Assembly: GCF_018274385.1 (NCBI RefSeq)
Contig: NZ_JAAFYZ010000031.1
Span: 1 to 64,000 of the forward strand
Length of the DNA: 64,000 nt
Origin: Catenulispora pinistramenti
GTDB lineage: Bacteria; Actinomycetota; Actinomycetes; Streptomycetales; Catenulisporaceae
Reading direction: 5' to 3'
Below the pieces are notes generated by a model, which saw only the letters and a list, made by a program, of their open reading frames with translations, had not been told where the DNA came from and did no database searches. The position numbers and the translations under genes were made by a program. Shown in pieces: positions 17,394 to 26,404 of this stretch; positions within the stretch are counted from its first letter, which is position 1; the number at the start of each line of letters is the position of its first letter.

Positions 17394-17445
17394 AAGGCAC
17401 CGGCTCGACTCGAGCCCGACAGACTCACACCGGTTGGGAGGCCCC

Positions 17446-17520
17446 ATGTACATCAGCTTCGGCGCCATCGTGCTCATCCTGCTCGTCGTTCTCGTCGTGA
17501 TGATGATGCGGCGGCGCTGA
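17446..17520 (+). CDS. 24-residue single-pass membrane microprotein
   Basis: The open frame encodes only 24 residues: a short N-terminus, one continuous hydrophobic helix (FGAIVLILLVVLVVMMM) and a final Arg-Arg-Arg that would sit in the cytoplasm. GGGAGG lies 7 bases before the ATG, and a SigB-like promoter lies at the standard distance, so it is probably expressed. There is no other frame in this gap. The function is unknown; comparable stress-induced membrane miniproteins modulate larger membrane proteins. Confidence 0.6.
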   Translation: MYISFGAIVLILLVVLVVMMMRRR

Positions 17521-17691
17521 CATGCCATGGCAGAAGTCACATCGTTCATGCCAGACCTCCCCCGCCGATCGCATTCGAACTCCTGGATCGTCGTATTACC
17601 GGAGTACTGTTGATCAAACGGTGCGAGGCAGCTTCCATCCGTGCCCGAAGACACACCTTCGGTGACAGCGGCGCCGCTTAATCGATGGTCT

Positions 17692-17697
17692 TATAAT
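17692..17697 (+). promoter_or_regulatory. Possible housekeeping -10 box of the stressosome operon
   Basis: A perfect TATAAT lies 46 bases before the first start codon of the RsbR operon, in a locally AT-rich stretch. No good -35 hexamer is seen at 16-18 bases, so it may be an extended or activated promoter. Confidence 0.35.
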
Positions 17698-17743
17698 CAG
17701 CTCGCCTGTGACCGTGAGCAAGGCGTGAGGAAGCGAGGAATCA

Positions 17744-18598
17744 GTGGATCAGGATTCAGCGAGTCATCTGCTGGAGTTGATGACCGGGCGGCGTGAGGAG
17801 CTGGCGGCCGGCTGGATCGAGGTCGTGTCGCGGACGCTGGCGACCCGGGTCAGCCGGGCGGAGTTGGATCGTGAGCTGCACGAGCTCTACAGCGCGATCG
17901 TGGAGGCCCTGGGCAGCGGCGGCCTGGACACCGGCGCGGAGGCCTGGACCGAGGTTCGGGCGCTGCTGGTGGAGCTGTCCCGCAACCGGGCCCGGCAGGG
18001 CTTCAGCCCGGCGGAGACCGCGGTGAGCGTGTTCGCGCTGAAGGCGGGCCTGGAGCGGCAGCTGGACCAGGGCTCGCCAGGGGATGTGGCCGCCTACCTG
18101 ACGTTGTCCCGGCTCACGGACGCGTTGGGCATGTTCACGGTGGACAGCTACACGACGACCAGGGAACAGATCATCAGCTCCCAGGCGGAGGAACTGCTGG
18201 AGCTGTCCACACCGGTGGTCAAGCTGTGGGACGGGGTGATCGGCGTTCCGCTGGTGGGGACGCTGGACTCGGCCCGCACCCAGGTGGTCATGGAGAAACT
18301 GCTGCAAGCGCTGGTCGACACCGGTTCGGCCAAGGCGATCATCGACATCACCGGGGTGCCGGCGGTCGACACCGAGGTCGCCCAGCACCTGCTCAAGACG
18401 GTCGTGGCCGCCCGGCTGATGGGCGCGGAGTGCATCGTGTCGGGGATCCGGCCGCAGATCGCCCAGACGATCGTCGCCCTGGGCATCGAGTTCGGTGACA
18501 TCGTCACGAAGGCCACTCTCGCCGATGCCCTGCGGCACGCGCTGCGTGGTCTGTCCGACGCGGATTCGGTACGCGGCAGGGGGGCATCGCAAGCGTGA
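17744..18598 (+). CDS. rsbR: RsbR-type stressosome scaffold (STAS co-antagonist)
   Basis: This 284-residue protein has an N-terminal helical non-haem-globin-like sensor region (about 1-150) and a C-terminal STAS domain (about 160-270). The conserved VIGVPLVGTLDSARTQ and IIDITGVPAVDTEVAQHL include Thr210, equivalent to a phosphorylated Thr in Bacillus RsbR. The start is GTG with AGGAA upstream. It is the first gene of a six-gene operon; together with RsbS it should build the stressosome that holds RsbT until stress. Confidence 0.9.
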   Translation: MDQDSASHLLELMTGRREELAAGWIEVVSRTLATRVSRAELDRELHELYSAIVEALGSGGLDTGAEAWTEVRALLVELSRNRARQGFSPAETAVSVFALKAGLERQLDQGSPGDVAAYLTLSRLTDALGMFTVDSYTTTREQIISSQAEELLELSTPVVKLWDGVIGVPLVGTLDSARTQVVMEKLLQALVDTGSAKAIIDITGVPAVDTEVAQHLLKTVVAARLMGAECIVSGIRPQIAQTIVALGIEFGDIVTKATLADALRHALRGLSDADSVRGRGASQA

Positions 18599-18972
18599 GC
18601 GAGCGGCTGCCGATCCTGCGCATCGGCGAGAACCTGTTGGTCTCCATCCAGATAGACCTGGACGACCAGACGGTGCTGAACCTGCAGGATGATCTGGCCG
18701 AGCAGGTGGTCAAGCACAGTGCGCGCGGTGTGATCATCGACATCACGGCCGCGGAGATCGTCGATTCCTTCGTCGGCCGGATGCTGGCCACCATCGCCTC
18801 CATCAGCCGTCTGCTGGACGCCGAGACCGTGGTGGTCGGGATGCGCCCGGCGGTGGCGATCACCCTGGTCGAGCTCGGCCTGTCGTTGGGCGGCGTGCGT
18901 ACCGCGCTGAACCTGGAGCGGGGCCTGGCGATCCTCGCCGAGCACGCGGCGGCGCGGGCGGCCCAGGCGTGA
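18595..18972 (+). CDS. rsbS: RsbS-type stressosome STAS protein
   Basis: This 125-residue STAS domain begins LPILRIGENLLVSIQIDLDD. The family-typical IIDITAAEIVDSFVGRML contains Ser58, matching the Ser59 phosphosite of Bacillus RsbS. It overlaps rsbR by GTGA and rsbT by the same arrangement, which indicates strict co-translation. RsbS antagonises RsbT until RsbT phosphorylates it. Confidence 0.92.
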   Translation: MSERLPILRIGENLLVSIQIDLDDQTVLNLQDDLAEQVVKHSARGVIIDITAAEIVDSFVGRMLATIASISRLLDAETVVVGMRPAVAITLVELGLSLGGVRTALNLERGLAILAEHAAARAAQA

Positions 18973-19397
18973 CCGTTCCGGGGCGGGATACGACGGCCGA
19001 CACGGTCCGTACGCAACCCATCGTCACCTCCGACGACGTGGTCCGGGCCCGGCAACTGGCCCGCACGCTCGCCGTGGAGTGCGGGCTGTCGCTGGTGGAG
19101 CAGACCAAACTGGTCACCGCCGCCAGCGAGCTGGCCCGCAACACCCTGGTCTATGGCGGCGGCGGCCGCATGGACGGCGAGGTGGTGTCCCGCACCGCCG
19201 GCCGCGGCGTCCGGCTCAACTTCACCGACCACGGCCCCGGCATCCCCGACACCGATCTGGCGCTGCGTGACGGCTGGTCCTCCGGCACGGGCATGGGCCT
19301 GGGCCTGTCCGGTGCCCGCCGTCTGGTGGACGACTTCGTCCTGCGCACCGAGGTCGGCGAGGGCACCGCGGTCACGGTGGTCAAGTGGACGCACTGA
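18969..19397 (+). CDS. rsbT: RsbT-type serine/threonine kinase
   Basis: This 142-residue GHKL kinase has ASELARNTLVYGGGG (N-box), FTDHGPGIPD (G1) and GMGLGLSGARRLVDDF (G2). It phosphorylates RsbR/RsbS and, once released, activates a PP2C phosphatase in known systems. Here the likely output phosphatases are the two downstream SpoIIE-domain proteins. The start GTG overlaps rsbS. Confidence 0.92.
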   Translation: MTVPGRDTTADTVRTQPIVTSDDVVRARQLARTLAVECGLSLVEQTKLVTAASELARNTLVYGGGGRMDGEVVSRTAGRGVRLNFTDHGPGIPDTDLALRDGWSSGTGMGLGLSGARRLVDDFVLRTEVGEGTAVTVVKWTH

Positions 19398-20458
19398 CCA
19401 CCGGAGCCATGGACGAGACCTGGATCCGCCAGGACGTCTCCTCGACGGCCCGAGCGCGACGGGCCGCCGCGGAGCTGGCCCGCCGAGTGGGCATGTCGGC
19501 CGAACGGGTCGGCCAGATCGAGCTCGCGGTCACCGAGGCAGCCGTCAACCTCACCACCCACGCCGACGACGGAGCGCTGCTGCTGCGCCTGATCGACACC
19601 GGACCCGCCGTGGCGGTGGAGCTGCTGGCCATCGACCACGGCCCGGGCATCGCCGACCTCGACCACGCCCGGCGCACCGGAGTGTCGACCGCTGGGACTC
19701 CAGGACTGGGCCTGGGTGTCGTGGAACGGATGGCCGACTCCTTCGACGTGCACTCTGTGCTGGGCCGAGGCACTGTTCTGGTGGCCCGGTTCCGGGATCG
19801 GGAGAAGTCGGCCACGCCCGAAACGCCCCTTCCAGAGCCGACCATGACCGGTCTGACCCGGCCGCTGAGCGGCGAGCAGGTCTGCGGGGACGCGTGGAGC
19901 GCCAAGAGCGTCGTGCCCAAGGAGCAGACCGGAGACCCGGTTCCGGTGGTGGTGATGCTGTGCGACGGACTCGGACACGGCCCGCTGGCCGCGCGGGCGA
20001 GCGGACAGGCCGTGGCGGTGCTCCACCGCGGCACCGCCGAAGACCCGAAGGACATCATCAACGAGTTTCACCACGCTCTGGCCGGCACCCGCGGCGGCGC
20101 GGTCGCGGTGGCCCGGATCGACTGGCACCGCCGCCGGATCGACTTCTGCGGGATCGGCAACGTCAGTGCCTTCGTCGTGGCCGACGACGCCCGTTCCAGC
20201 CTGCTGTCCTCCCCCGGCATCGTCGGCCACCACCTGCCCCGGCTGCGCGGCCACGAGGCGGCGCTCCCGCCCGGGGCGAGCGTGGTGTTCCACTCCGACG
20301 GGCTCACCGAGCGCTGGAGCCCGGCTGCGATGCCCGGTCTGTTCGCCGCGTCGAGCACGCTGATCGCCGCGCATCTGCTGCGCGAGGCCGGCGTGCGCAG
20401 AGACGACGCGAGCGTGCTGGTGGTCAAGGATCCCGCGGCCCCGGGCGCCAGATCATGA
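19385..20458 (+). CDS. RsbX-like phosphatase with N-terminal RsbT-like ATPase
   Basis: This 357-residue protein fuses an N-terminal GHKL ATPase-like domain (about 12-140: EAAVNLTTHA, IDHGPGIADL, GLGLGVVERMAD) to a C-terminal SpoIIE/PP2C domain (about 150-350: CGDAW, VMLCDGLGHGPLAA, VVFHSDGLTERW, DDASVLVV). RsbX resets the stressosome by dephosphorylating RsbR/RsbS. The added ATPase domain is common in actinobacterial versions and may serve as kinase or docking unit. It overlaps rsbT by 13 bases. Confidence 0.88.
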   Translation: MDALTTGAMDETWIRQDVSSTARARRAAAELARRVGMSAERVGQIELAVTEAAVNLTTHADDGALLLRLIDTGPAVAVELLAIDHGPGIADLDHARRTGVSTAGTPGLGLGVVERMADSFDVHSVLGRGTVLVARFRDREKSATPETPLPEPTMTGLTRPLSGEQVCGDAWSAKSVVPKEQTGDPVPVVVMLCDGLGHGPLAARASGQAVAVLHRGTAEDPKDIINEFHHALAGTRGGAVAVARIDWHRRRIDFCGIGNVSAFVVADDARSSLLSSPGIVGHHLPRLRGHEAALPPGASVVFHSDGLTERWSPAAMPGLFAASSTLIAAHLLREAGVRRDDASVLVVKDPAAPGARS

Positions 20459-22227
20459 CCGATGACAGCGCCACCAAGGTGCGGGTGATCGCGGTCACCG
20501 ACGAGCGGGACGTCTTCGCGCTGCGCCGCGACGCGCGGACGATCGCCGAGGCCGCGGGCGCCGACAGCCAGGACCGGATACGGCTCGCCACCGCGCTGAG
20601 CGAGCTGGGCCGGGACCGCCTGGGCAGTGCCGGCGTGACGGTCCGGTTCGCGCTGACCGCCCGCCCGGCGCCCGCCCTTGAGGTGACGGTCCGCTGGACG
20701 GACGGCGCACCGCCGGATCCCGAGGCACTGAATTCGGCCCGCCGGCTCATCCGCGAACTGTCCAGCGAAACGCTGGGCCGGCAGGGCAGCATCGTGCTGC
20801 GCCAGCCCGTTGCGCTGGCTCCCGAGGGCTTCGCGGCGGCCGCCGACCGCCTCGCCGAGCTCCTGACCGACAACGAATCCGCAGATCGTGAGGACGACTT
20901 GCGTTCCCAGACCAGGGACCTGATCATCGCGCTGGAGGAAGCGCGTGCCCAAAGCGAGGAGCTCCGGCTGCTCAACGAGGAACTCGAGCAGACCAACGCG
21001 GGCGTGCTGGCACTGTACGCGGAGATCTCCCTGGAGCTGGAGCAGACCAACTCCGGGGTCGTCGCGCTGCACGCCGAGCTGGAGGACAAGAGCCGCCAGC
21101 TGCGGGAGGCCAGCGAGTCCAAGACGCGCTTCTGGGCCAACGTCAGCCACGAGTTGCGCAGCCCGCTGAACTCCGTGATCGGGCTGAGCCGGCTGCTGGC
21201 CGCCTCGGCCCCGGAGGAGCTCGGCCCGCAGCAGCGCGAGCAGGTCGCGCTGATCTCCGCCTCCGGGGAGACCCTGCTCGCCCTGGTCGACGATCTGCTC
21301 GACGTGGCCAAGGCCGAGGCCGGACAGCTCACCCCGCAGCCGGCGCCGGTCGACCTCGCCCTGCTGCTGGCGCAGATCGAGGCCGTCGTCCGCCCCGCGG
21401 CCCCGAATCCCGCGGTGGAGCTGCTGTTCCCGCGGCCGGAAGCGCTGCCGCCGCTGGTCACCGACGAGACCATGCTGACCCGGGTCCTGCGCAACCTGAT
21501 CGGCAACAGCCTGAAATTCACCGAGAGCGGCCACGTCCGGCTGAGCGTCCGGCAGGCCCCGGACCAGGCGGGCATGATCGAATTCGTGGTCGAGGACACC
21601 GGTATCGGCATCCCCCCGCAGGAGCAGGCCAAGGTCTTCGAGGAGTTCCACCAGGTACGCGGCGCGCATCAGCGGGGCAAGGCGGGCACCGGGCTCGGAC
21701 TTCCCTACGCACGCAGCCTGGTGACGCTTCTGGGCGGCACCATCGAGCTGACCAGCACGGTCGGTGCGGGAACCACGGTGATCGCGGCGCTGCCGGTCGT
21801 CCAGGCCCCGGAGCCGGTCCGGCTGCCGCTGGTCGCCGCCGCCGACGACGATCCGGCGTTCGCCGCGGTGTTCCGCCCGATGCTGGAGACCGTCGCCGAG
21901 CAGGTGGTCCAGCTTCCGGGAGGCCGGGAGCTCGTGGAGTTCGCGGTGCGCGAGCAGCCCTCGGCGGTCGTCGTCGACTTGGACATGCCCGGCACGGACG
22001 GCTACGAGGTGGTCCGCAGACTGGCCGCCGACCCCCGGACCGCCGCGACCCCGGTCGTCGTCGTCACCGGTTACCCGGCGGCCCGGGTGGACCGCGCGCG
22101 CCTGGCACACGTCCGCGCGGTGCTCAGCAAGGACACCGTGGACGCCGCCGCGCTGGGCCGGGCGCTCGGTCCGCGCCGGCCCGGTTCGTCCGCGACGTCC
22201 GCTGGCGGCCAGGGCGGTTCGCCGTGA
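20455..22227 (+). CDS. Hybrid sensor histidine kinase of the stressosome operon
   Basis: This 590-residue soluble protein has an N-terminal degenerate GHKL-like domain (about 10-130), then a coiled coil (about 145-220, repeated LLNEELEQTNAGVLALYAE / LEQTNSGVVALHAE) typical of stressosome-associated kinases. HisKA (FWANVSHELRSPLNS) and HATPase (NLIGNSLKF; GTGLGLPYA) follow, then a C-terminal receiver (~460-570, phospho-Asp in VVVDLDMPGTDG). It starts within the stop of the RsbX-like gene and should feed phosphate to the next protein. Confidence 0.9.
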   Translation: MTDDSATKVRVIAVTDERDVFALRRDARTIAEAAGADSQDRIRLATALSELGRDRLGSAGVTVRFALTARPAPALEVTVRWTDGAPPDPEALNSARRLIRELSSETLGRQGSIVLRQPVALAPEGFAAAADRLAELLTDNESADREDDLRSQTRDLIIALEEARAQSEELRLLNEELEQTNAGVLALYAEISLELEQTNSGVVALHAELEDKSRQLREASESKTRFWANVSHELRSPLNSVIGLSRLLAASAPEELGPQQREQVALISASGETLLALVDDLLDVAKAEAGQLTPQPAPVDLALLLAQIEAVVRPAAPNPAVELLFPRPEALPPLVTDETMLTRVLRNLIGNSLKFTESGHVRLSVRQAPDQAGMIEFVVEDTGIGIPPQEQAKVFEEFHQVRGAHQRGKAGTGLGLPYARSLVTLLGGTIELTSTVGAGTTVIAALPVVQAPEPVRLPLVAAADDDPAFAAVFRPMLETVAEQVVQLPGGRELVEFAVREQPSAVVVDLDMPGTDGYEVVRRLAADPRTAATPVVVVTGYPAARVDRARLAHVRAVLSKDTVDAAALGRALGPRRPGSSATSAGGQGGSP

Positions 22228-23852
22228 GCGTCGTCGCGCCGGACCCCGGCGACATCCCCGGCAGGCTTCTGGTCGTCGATGACAACACAGCCAGCCGGTA
22301 CGTGTTCGCCCAGTGGCTGCGCCGGGCCGGCCACGAGGTGCTGGAGGCGGCCGACGGCGCCGCGGCCCTGAAGGTGCTGACCGACGCCGGAGCGCTGCCC
22401 GAGGTCGCCGTCCTGGACGTGGTCCTGCCCGACATGACGGGCTTCGAGCTCTGCCAGAGCATCAAGGGCACCAAGGCCACAGCCGACATCCCGGTCGTGC
22501 ACGTCTCGGCCTCGGCCGTCTCGGTGAGCGACCGGGCCCAGGGCCTGCACGGCGGCGCCGACGCGTACCTGACCAAGCCCGTGGACCCGGACGAACTGCT
22601 CGCCACGATCTCAGCGGTGCTGCGCTACACCCGCGCGCGCCGCGCGGCACAGACCCTGGCCGAGCGGCTGCTGCTGCTCAACGAGGCGACGCTGGCGCTG
22701 CACGGGGCCACCGAGTTCGCCCAGTTCGCCGCCGCCGCGGTGCACGGCGTTCTCAGCGTGCTGGGCGCGGAAGCCGCCAGCGTCTACCTCAACCTGTCCG
22801 GGAAGCCGGTGCGGACCTTCCAAGCCGATAGCGGCTCGCCTCTGGTCTCCGAACCCATCGACGAGGAGTTGCTCGAAAGAATCACCGACAGGGTCCTTGG
22901 TGCCCGCATCGGCGCCCGCACGATGCTGGTACCGGCTGAGACGTGGCACGATCTGGCGCCCGGGCCGAAGGCTTCCGGCGACGTCCTGGTCGCCGCCGTC
23001 CGGGCGCACCGCGCCCGTCCGCCGGTCTGCGTCGCGGTCACCGCCGGGCCGGCCCCCTCCGAGGATGACCACAGGCTGTTGCTGCAGATCGCGCAGGCCT
23101 GTTCCCTGTCCCTGGAGTCGCTGCGGAGCTACGCCGAGGAGCACGCCCTGGCCCTGCGGTTGCAGCGCTCGTTCCTGCCGGCCCGGCTGCCCCGGCCGGT
23201 CGGCGCCGAACTGGCGGTGCGCTACGTCCCGGCCAGCTCCCACGCCGAGATCGGCGGCGACTTCTACGAAGCCATCACCACCGCCGACGGCCTCCTGCTG
23301 GCGATCGGCGACGTCGTCGGCCACTCCCTGGAAGCGGCGATCCTGATGGGCGAAGTCCGCTACGCCCTGCGCGCCTACGCCATCGAGGGACACCCGCCCG
23401 ACACCGTCCTGGAGCTCCTGGACACCCTGCTCAGCCGGGACCGCCCGGTCGTCACGGCCACGGTCTGCCTGGTCCTGATCGAACCGGGACGGCGCCGCCT
23501 GCACATCGCGAACGCCGGCCACATCCCGCCGCTGCTGGTGACCGACGGCCCCGCCGGCCCGGCCGCCCGTTTCATCACCGAGCACGGGCAGCTGCTGGGC
23601 ATCGGCCGGGCCCGCTTCACCACGGCCACGGTGGAGCTGACCGGACCGGCCCGGCTCGTGCTGTTCACCGACGGCCTGGTCGAGAACCGCAGCACCGACA
23701 TCGTCGAGGACCTCGCCGACTTCGCAGCCGCCGCGGCGCGGGGCCCGGCAGGCATCGAGGAGCTCTGCGACGCGCTGCTCACCGCCTTCGGACAGGGCAA
23801 GGACGACGACATCGCCCTGCTCGTCGCGGACCTGAAGCCGGCTGAGGGCTGA
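22224..23852 (+). CDS. Response regulator with GAF-like and SpoIIE (PP2C) phosphatase domains
   Basis: This 542-residue protein has an N-terminal receiver (LLVVDDNTASRYVFAQWL; Asp in AVLDVVLPDMTG; Lys in DAYLTKPVDP), a GAF-like middle (about 150-305) and a C-terminal PP2C domain (EIGGDFYEAI, LAIGDVVGHSLEAA, LVLFTDGLVENR, KDDDIALLVADL). It is the terminal gene of the stressosome operon and probably the RsbU-equivalent output that dephosphorylates STAS antagonists. It is coupled to the hybrid kinase by a GTGA overlap. Confidence 0.92.
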   Translation: MSVVAPDPGDIPGRLLVVDDNTASRYVFAQWLRRAGHEVLEAADGAAALKVLTDAGALPEVAVLDVVLPDMTGFELCQSIKGTKATADIPVVHVSASAVSVSDRAQGLHGGADAYLTKPVDPDELLATISAVLRYTRARRAAQTLAERLLLLNEATLALHGATEFAQFAAAAVHGVLSVLGAEAASVYLNLSGKPVRTFQADSGSPLVSEPIDEELLERITDRVLGARIGARTMLVPAETWHDLAPGPKASGDVLVAAVRAHRARPPVCVAVTAGPAPSEDDHRLLLQIAQACSLSLESLRSYAEEHALALRLQRSFLPARLPRPVGAELAVRYVPASSHAEIGGDFYEAITTADGLLLAIGDVVGHSLEAAILMGEVRYALRAYAIEGHPPDTVLELLDTLLSRDRPVVTATVCLVLIEPGRRRLHIANAGHIPPLLVTDGPAGPAARFITEHGQLLGIGRARFTTATVELTGPARLVLFTDGLVENRSTDIVEDLADFAAAAARGPAGIEELCDALLTAFGQGKDDDIALLVADLKPAEG

Positions 23853-23927
23853 TCTCGGCACACGTCCGCCGCGTGTCCGGGCCCGATGCGGTTCCGAACA
23901 GGGTCGCTGACCGATCCGGACGCGGGA

Positions 23928-24476
23928 CTAGGGCAATCGGTGTCCTCTTCGGGCCGCCGTTCGACGATTGAGCGCCAAGAGGCGCCGGACCAGGGCACTC
24001 ATCAGCTCCTCGCGGCGTCGGCGCTCGTACTCGGCCCGGATGGAGACCCAGAGACAGAAGACGCCCAAGGGCACCTCAACGCACAGCGCCAGCCCGAGGG
24101 CAACAATGAATTCCTTCGTAGTAGGCGCGGACAACACGTCGAACCAGGCGTCGATGAACAACATCACCGCCGTCATCGCCGCCGTGACCTCCACGTAGGC
24201 CCGTCGGTGCAACAGGGACCAGCCGGTGCGGATCAGCAGTGCGCACAGCAGCAGGTCGAATCCGACCCATGAGGCGTTGTAGTGCGCGGCCTCGGATTTG
24301 TCCGGCAGGTATACGGCCAGGTTCGCCGTCCAGGGCAGCGTGAAGACGCCCAAGGCGAGAAGAAGCCACCCGGTCCAGTGCGGAACGTTCCGCGGCGGAG
24401 TGACCCCCCTGTCCCCACCGGCTGCGGAATGGTTCTCGCCGTGTTCCTCGTGCGCCAAGTCAGCGCTCACGACCAC
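23928..24476 (-). CDS. Four-helix membrane protein of unknown function
   Basis: This 182-residue protein has a polar N-terminus of about 33 residues, four transmembrane helices (WTGWLLLALGVFTLPWTANL; ASWVGFDLLLCALLIRTG; TAAMTAVMLFIDAWFDVL; LALCVEVPLGVFCLWV) and a basic C-terminus rich in Arg. I do not recognise a named enzyme. It follows the PAP2 phosphatase gene with 24 bases between them, so it is probably the last gene of the SigB-driven lipid operon. Confidence 0.7.
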   Translation of the reverse strand: MVVSADLAHEEHGENHSAAGGDRGVTPPRNVPHWTGWLLLALGVFTLPWTANLAVYLPDKSEAAHYNASWVGFDLLLCALLIRTGWSLLHRRAYVEVTAAMTAVMLFIDAWFDVLSAPTTKEFIVALGLALCVEVPLGVFCLWVSIRAEYERRRREELMSALVRRLLALNRRTAARRGHRLP

Positions 24477-24500
24477 ACAACCCCCTTCCGAATCCTGCTG

Positions 24501-25064
24501 TCAGTGAACGGACCGCCGCGTTGCCCGGCTGGCGTTGAGTACCAACGCCGCACTGGCCGCGCCGAGTGCCGCGCCCCCGGCCACATCGCCGGGATAGTGC
24601 ACGCCGGTGTGGACCCGCGAGTATCCGACGATCGCGGCGAGTGCTCCCAGCGGGGCCGCCATGGTCGGCAGGACCTTCCCCACGGCGACCGCGAACGCCA
24701 CCGCCGATGCCGTGTGCCCCGACGGGAACGACGCCGAGTGCGGCATCACGACGTGGCGTCTCGGAAACGGTCCCGGCTCGGCGCGCGGTGGCCGGGGCCG
24801 TCGCGCCAGCCGCTTCGCGAGCAGGTTGGCGCCCACCGAGGCGACGCCGACAGCGCCGAGGCCGGTCGCGGCGGCCAACCGCGGCCGTCCGGGCCGGGTG
24901 GCCAGCAGCGCGGCGATCGTGAACGAGATCTTCGAATGGTTCGCGGCGCGCGACAGCGTGCGCACAGCCGCATCGACGGCCTCGGGGGCGGGCATGCGAG
25001 CCACCGCGGCGTACGCCCGCGCGTCGAGTTCCCCGAGCCCGCGCGGCAAAGGACGGCCGCTCAT
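24501..25064 (-). CDS. PAP2-family phosphatase
   Basis: This 187-residue type 2 phosphatidic-acid phosphatase-like membrane enzyme has the three signature motifs: KRLARRPRP (C1), PSGHT (C2) and SRVHTGVHYPGD (C3). It dephosphorylates a lipid or isoprenoid phosphate at the membrane. Its ATG at 25064 overlaps the stop of the upstream lipid-kinase gene (ATGA), so a kinase and a phosphatase acting on lipid phosphates are co-translated. Confidence 0.9.
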   Translation of the reverse strand: MSGRPLPRGLGELDARAYAAVARMPAPEAVDAAVRTLSRAANHSKISFTIAALLATRPGRPRLAAATGLGAVGVASVGANLLAKRLARRPRPPRAEPGPFPRRHVVMPHSASFPSGHTASAVAFAVAVGKVLPTMAAPLGALAAIVGYSRVHTGVHYPGDVAGGAALGAASAALVLNASRATRRSVH

Positions 25065-26404
25065 CGGTCGCCTCCCTCGTGCGATTCGGTACCGAGGCGG
25101 CCGAGTGCCAGGCCCAGGAGGGTGCGCCATTCAGTCCGCAAAGGCCGTGGCGGAGAAGTGTCCGGCCGGCGGCGCGGCACTTGGACGCGCAGCACGCCGG
25201 GGCGGATCGTGCAGACCACCGGAGTCCGCAGGCTCAGAGCCTCGCCGTCCACGGCGACCGGGATCGCCGCTTCGGCTGCCTCGACGCGCACTTCGCGGGC
25301 GTCGCGCACGGTGACGGCTCCGGACCCGGTGCCCAGCAGCGCCATCTGGGCCGCGCTGAGCGCACCGTCCACACGGACGGCCACCACGCCCAGAACCCCT
25401 CGGTCCAGACGCGGGCGGCGGCCGCCGCCGAGCGTGCCGGACTCCAGATAGGGGTTGTTGCTCACCAGCAGCATCTGAGGCGTCGGCAGCCGGTCGCCGT
25501 CCACGTTCACCGTGAGCGCCGCGTCGTCGCCGGGGAGCAGATCGGGCAGACTGTCCAGCGCCGTGCCGGCCTTGGAATCCCGGTACCGCGCGTCCTGGAC
25601 GATCGCGGCATAGGCGCCGAAGGACGCCGTGTTGACGAACGGCCGGCCCGCCACCGTACCGAGGTCCACCCGCAACTCCACGCCATCGCGCAGCGCCGCC
25701 AGGCCCGAGGCCGGGTCGTCGCGGTCCAGGCCCAGGTCCATCGCGAAATGGTTGCGGGTGCCGGCGGACAGCACGACGAACGGCAGGTCGTGCTCGACGG
25801 CGACCGCCGCCACCAGTGCCTGCGTGCCGTCGCCGCCGGCCACCCCGAGCAGGTCGGCGCCGTCGGCCACGGCCTGACGCGCCATCTGTGCGACGTCCTG
25901 GCCGGCTCCGGAGTCCAGGAGGATCACCCGGGCACCGAGGGACTCGGCCTTTTCCACCAGAGCGAACTCATCGACCTTGCCGCCCCCGGACTCCGGGTTC
26001 ATGATCAGCACCGGCTTGCGGGGAAGGGCCGAGCGCCGGTAGCGCGGCCGCGCGAACTCCGGCGGGCGGTCCAGGCCGCGCACCGCGGCGCGCGCGCAGA
26101 TCAACCCGGCCGCTCCGGGCAACGCGACCGCCATCGCGTCGCGCCAGAAACCAGCCGCGACGGACAGCACCACCAGCACCACCGGCGCGGCCACCGCCAG
26201 CACCACGCCGAACCACCTGAGAGCTCCACGGCGCGCGATGGACCACCACGCGCCGACCCCGGTCAGCAGCAGCGCCGAGAGCACCGCCACCACCATGATC
26301 AGACCGGCGAAGAAGACGACGGTGACCACCATCGCGACGAGTGCGGCGAGCAGGCAGCCCACCGCGATCCGGGCAAGCGTGCGGGAGCGGCGGTCAACGG
26401 TCAC
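25061..26404 (-). CDS. Diacylglycerol-kinase (YegS/DagK-like) family lipid kinase
   Basis: This 447-residue protein has several N-terminal transmembrane segments (about 8-100), then a DAGK catalytic domain (about 130-430): VLIMNPESGGGK, LGVAGGDGTQALVAAVA and FVVLSAGTRNHFAMDLGLD. These are the nucleotide-binding GGDGT and GTRNHFA motifs. The GTG at 26404 has GGAGG 6-7 bases upstream and overlaps the stop of a 58-residue gene (GTGA). The fused membrane domain is unusual compared with soluble DagB-type kinases. Confidence 0.88.
   Translation of the reverse strand: MTVDRRSRTLARIAVGCLLAALVAMVVTVVFFAGLIMVVAVLSALLLTGVGAWWSIARRGALRWFGVVLAVAAPVVLVVLSVAAGFWRDAMAVALPGAAGLICARAAVRGLDRPPEFARPRYRRSALPRKPVLIMNPESGGGKVDEFALVEKAESLGARVILLDSGAGQDVAQMARQAVADGADLLGVAGGDGTQALVAAVAVEHDLPFVVLSAGTRNHFAMDLGLDRDDPASGLAALRDGVELRVDLGTVAGRPFVNTASFGAYAAIVQDARYRDSKAGTALDSLPDLLPGDDAALTVNVDGDRLPTPQMLLVSNNPYLESGTLGGGRRPRLDRGVLGVVAVRVDGALSAAQMALLGTGSGAVTVRDAREVRVEAAEAAIPVAVDGEALSLRTPVVCTIRPGVLRVQVPRRRPDTSPPRPLRTEWRTLLGLALGRLGTESHEGGDR

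Noticed and set aside
17593..17617. Minus-strand GTTT-N15-GGTAAT near 17600
   Set aside because: The geometry fits the stress promoter, but no minus-strand gene with a ribosome site follows within 150 bases, and the region downstream is the plus-strand microprotein gene. It is treated as chance.
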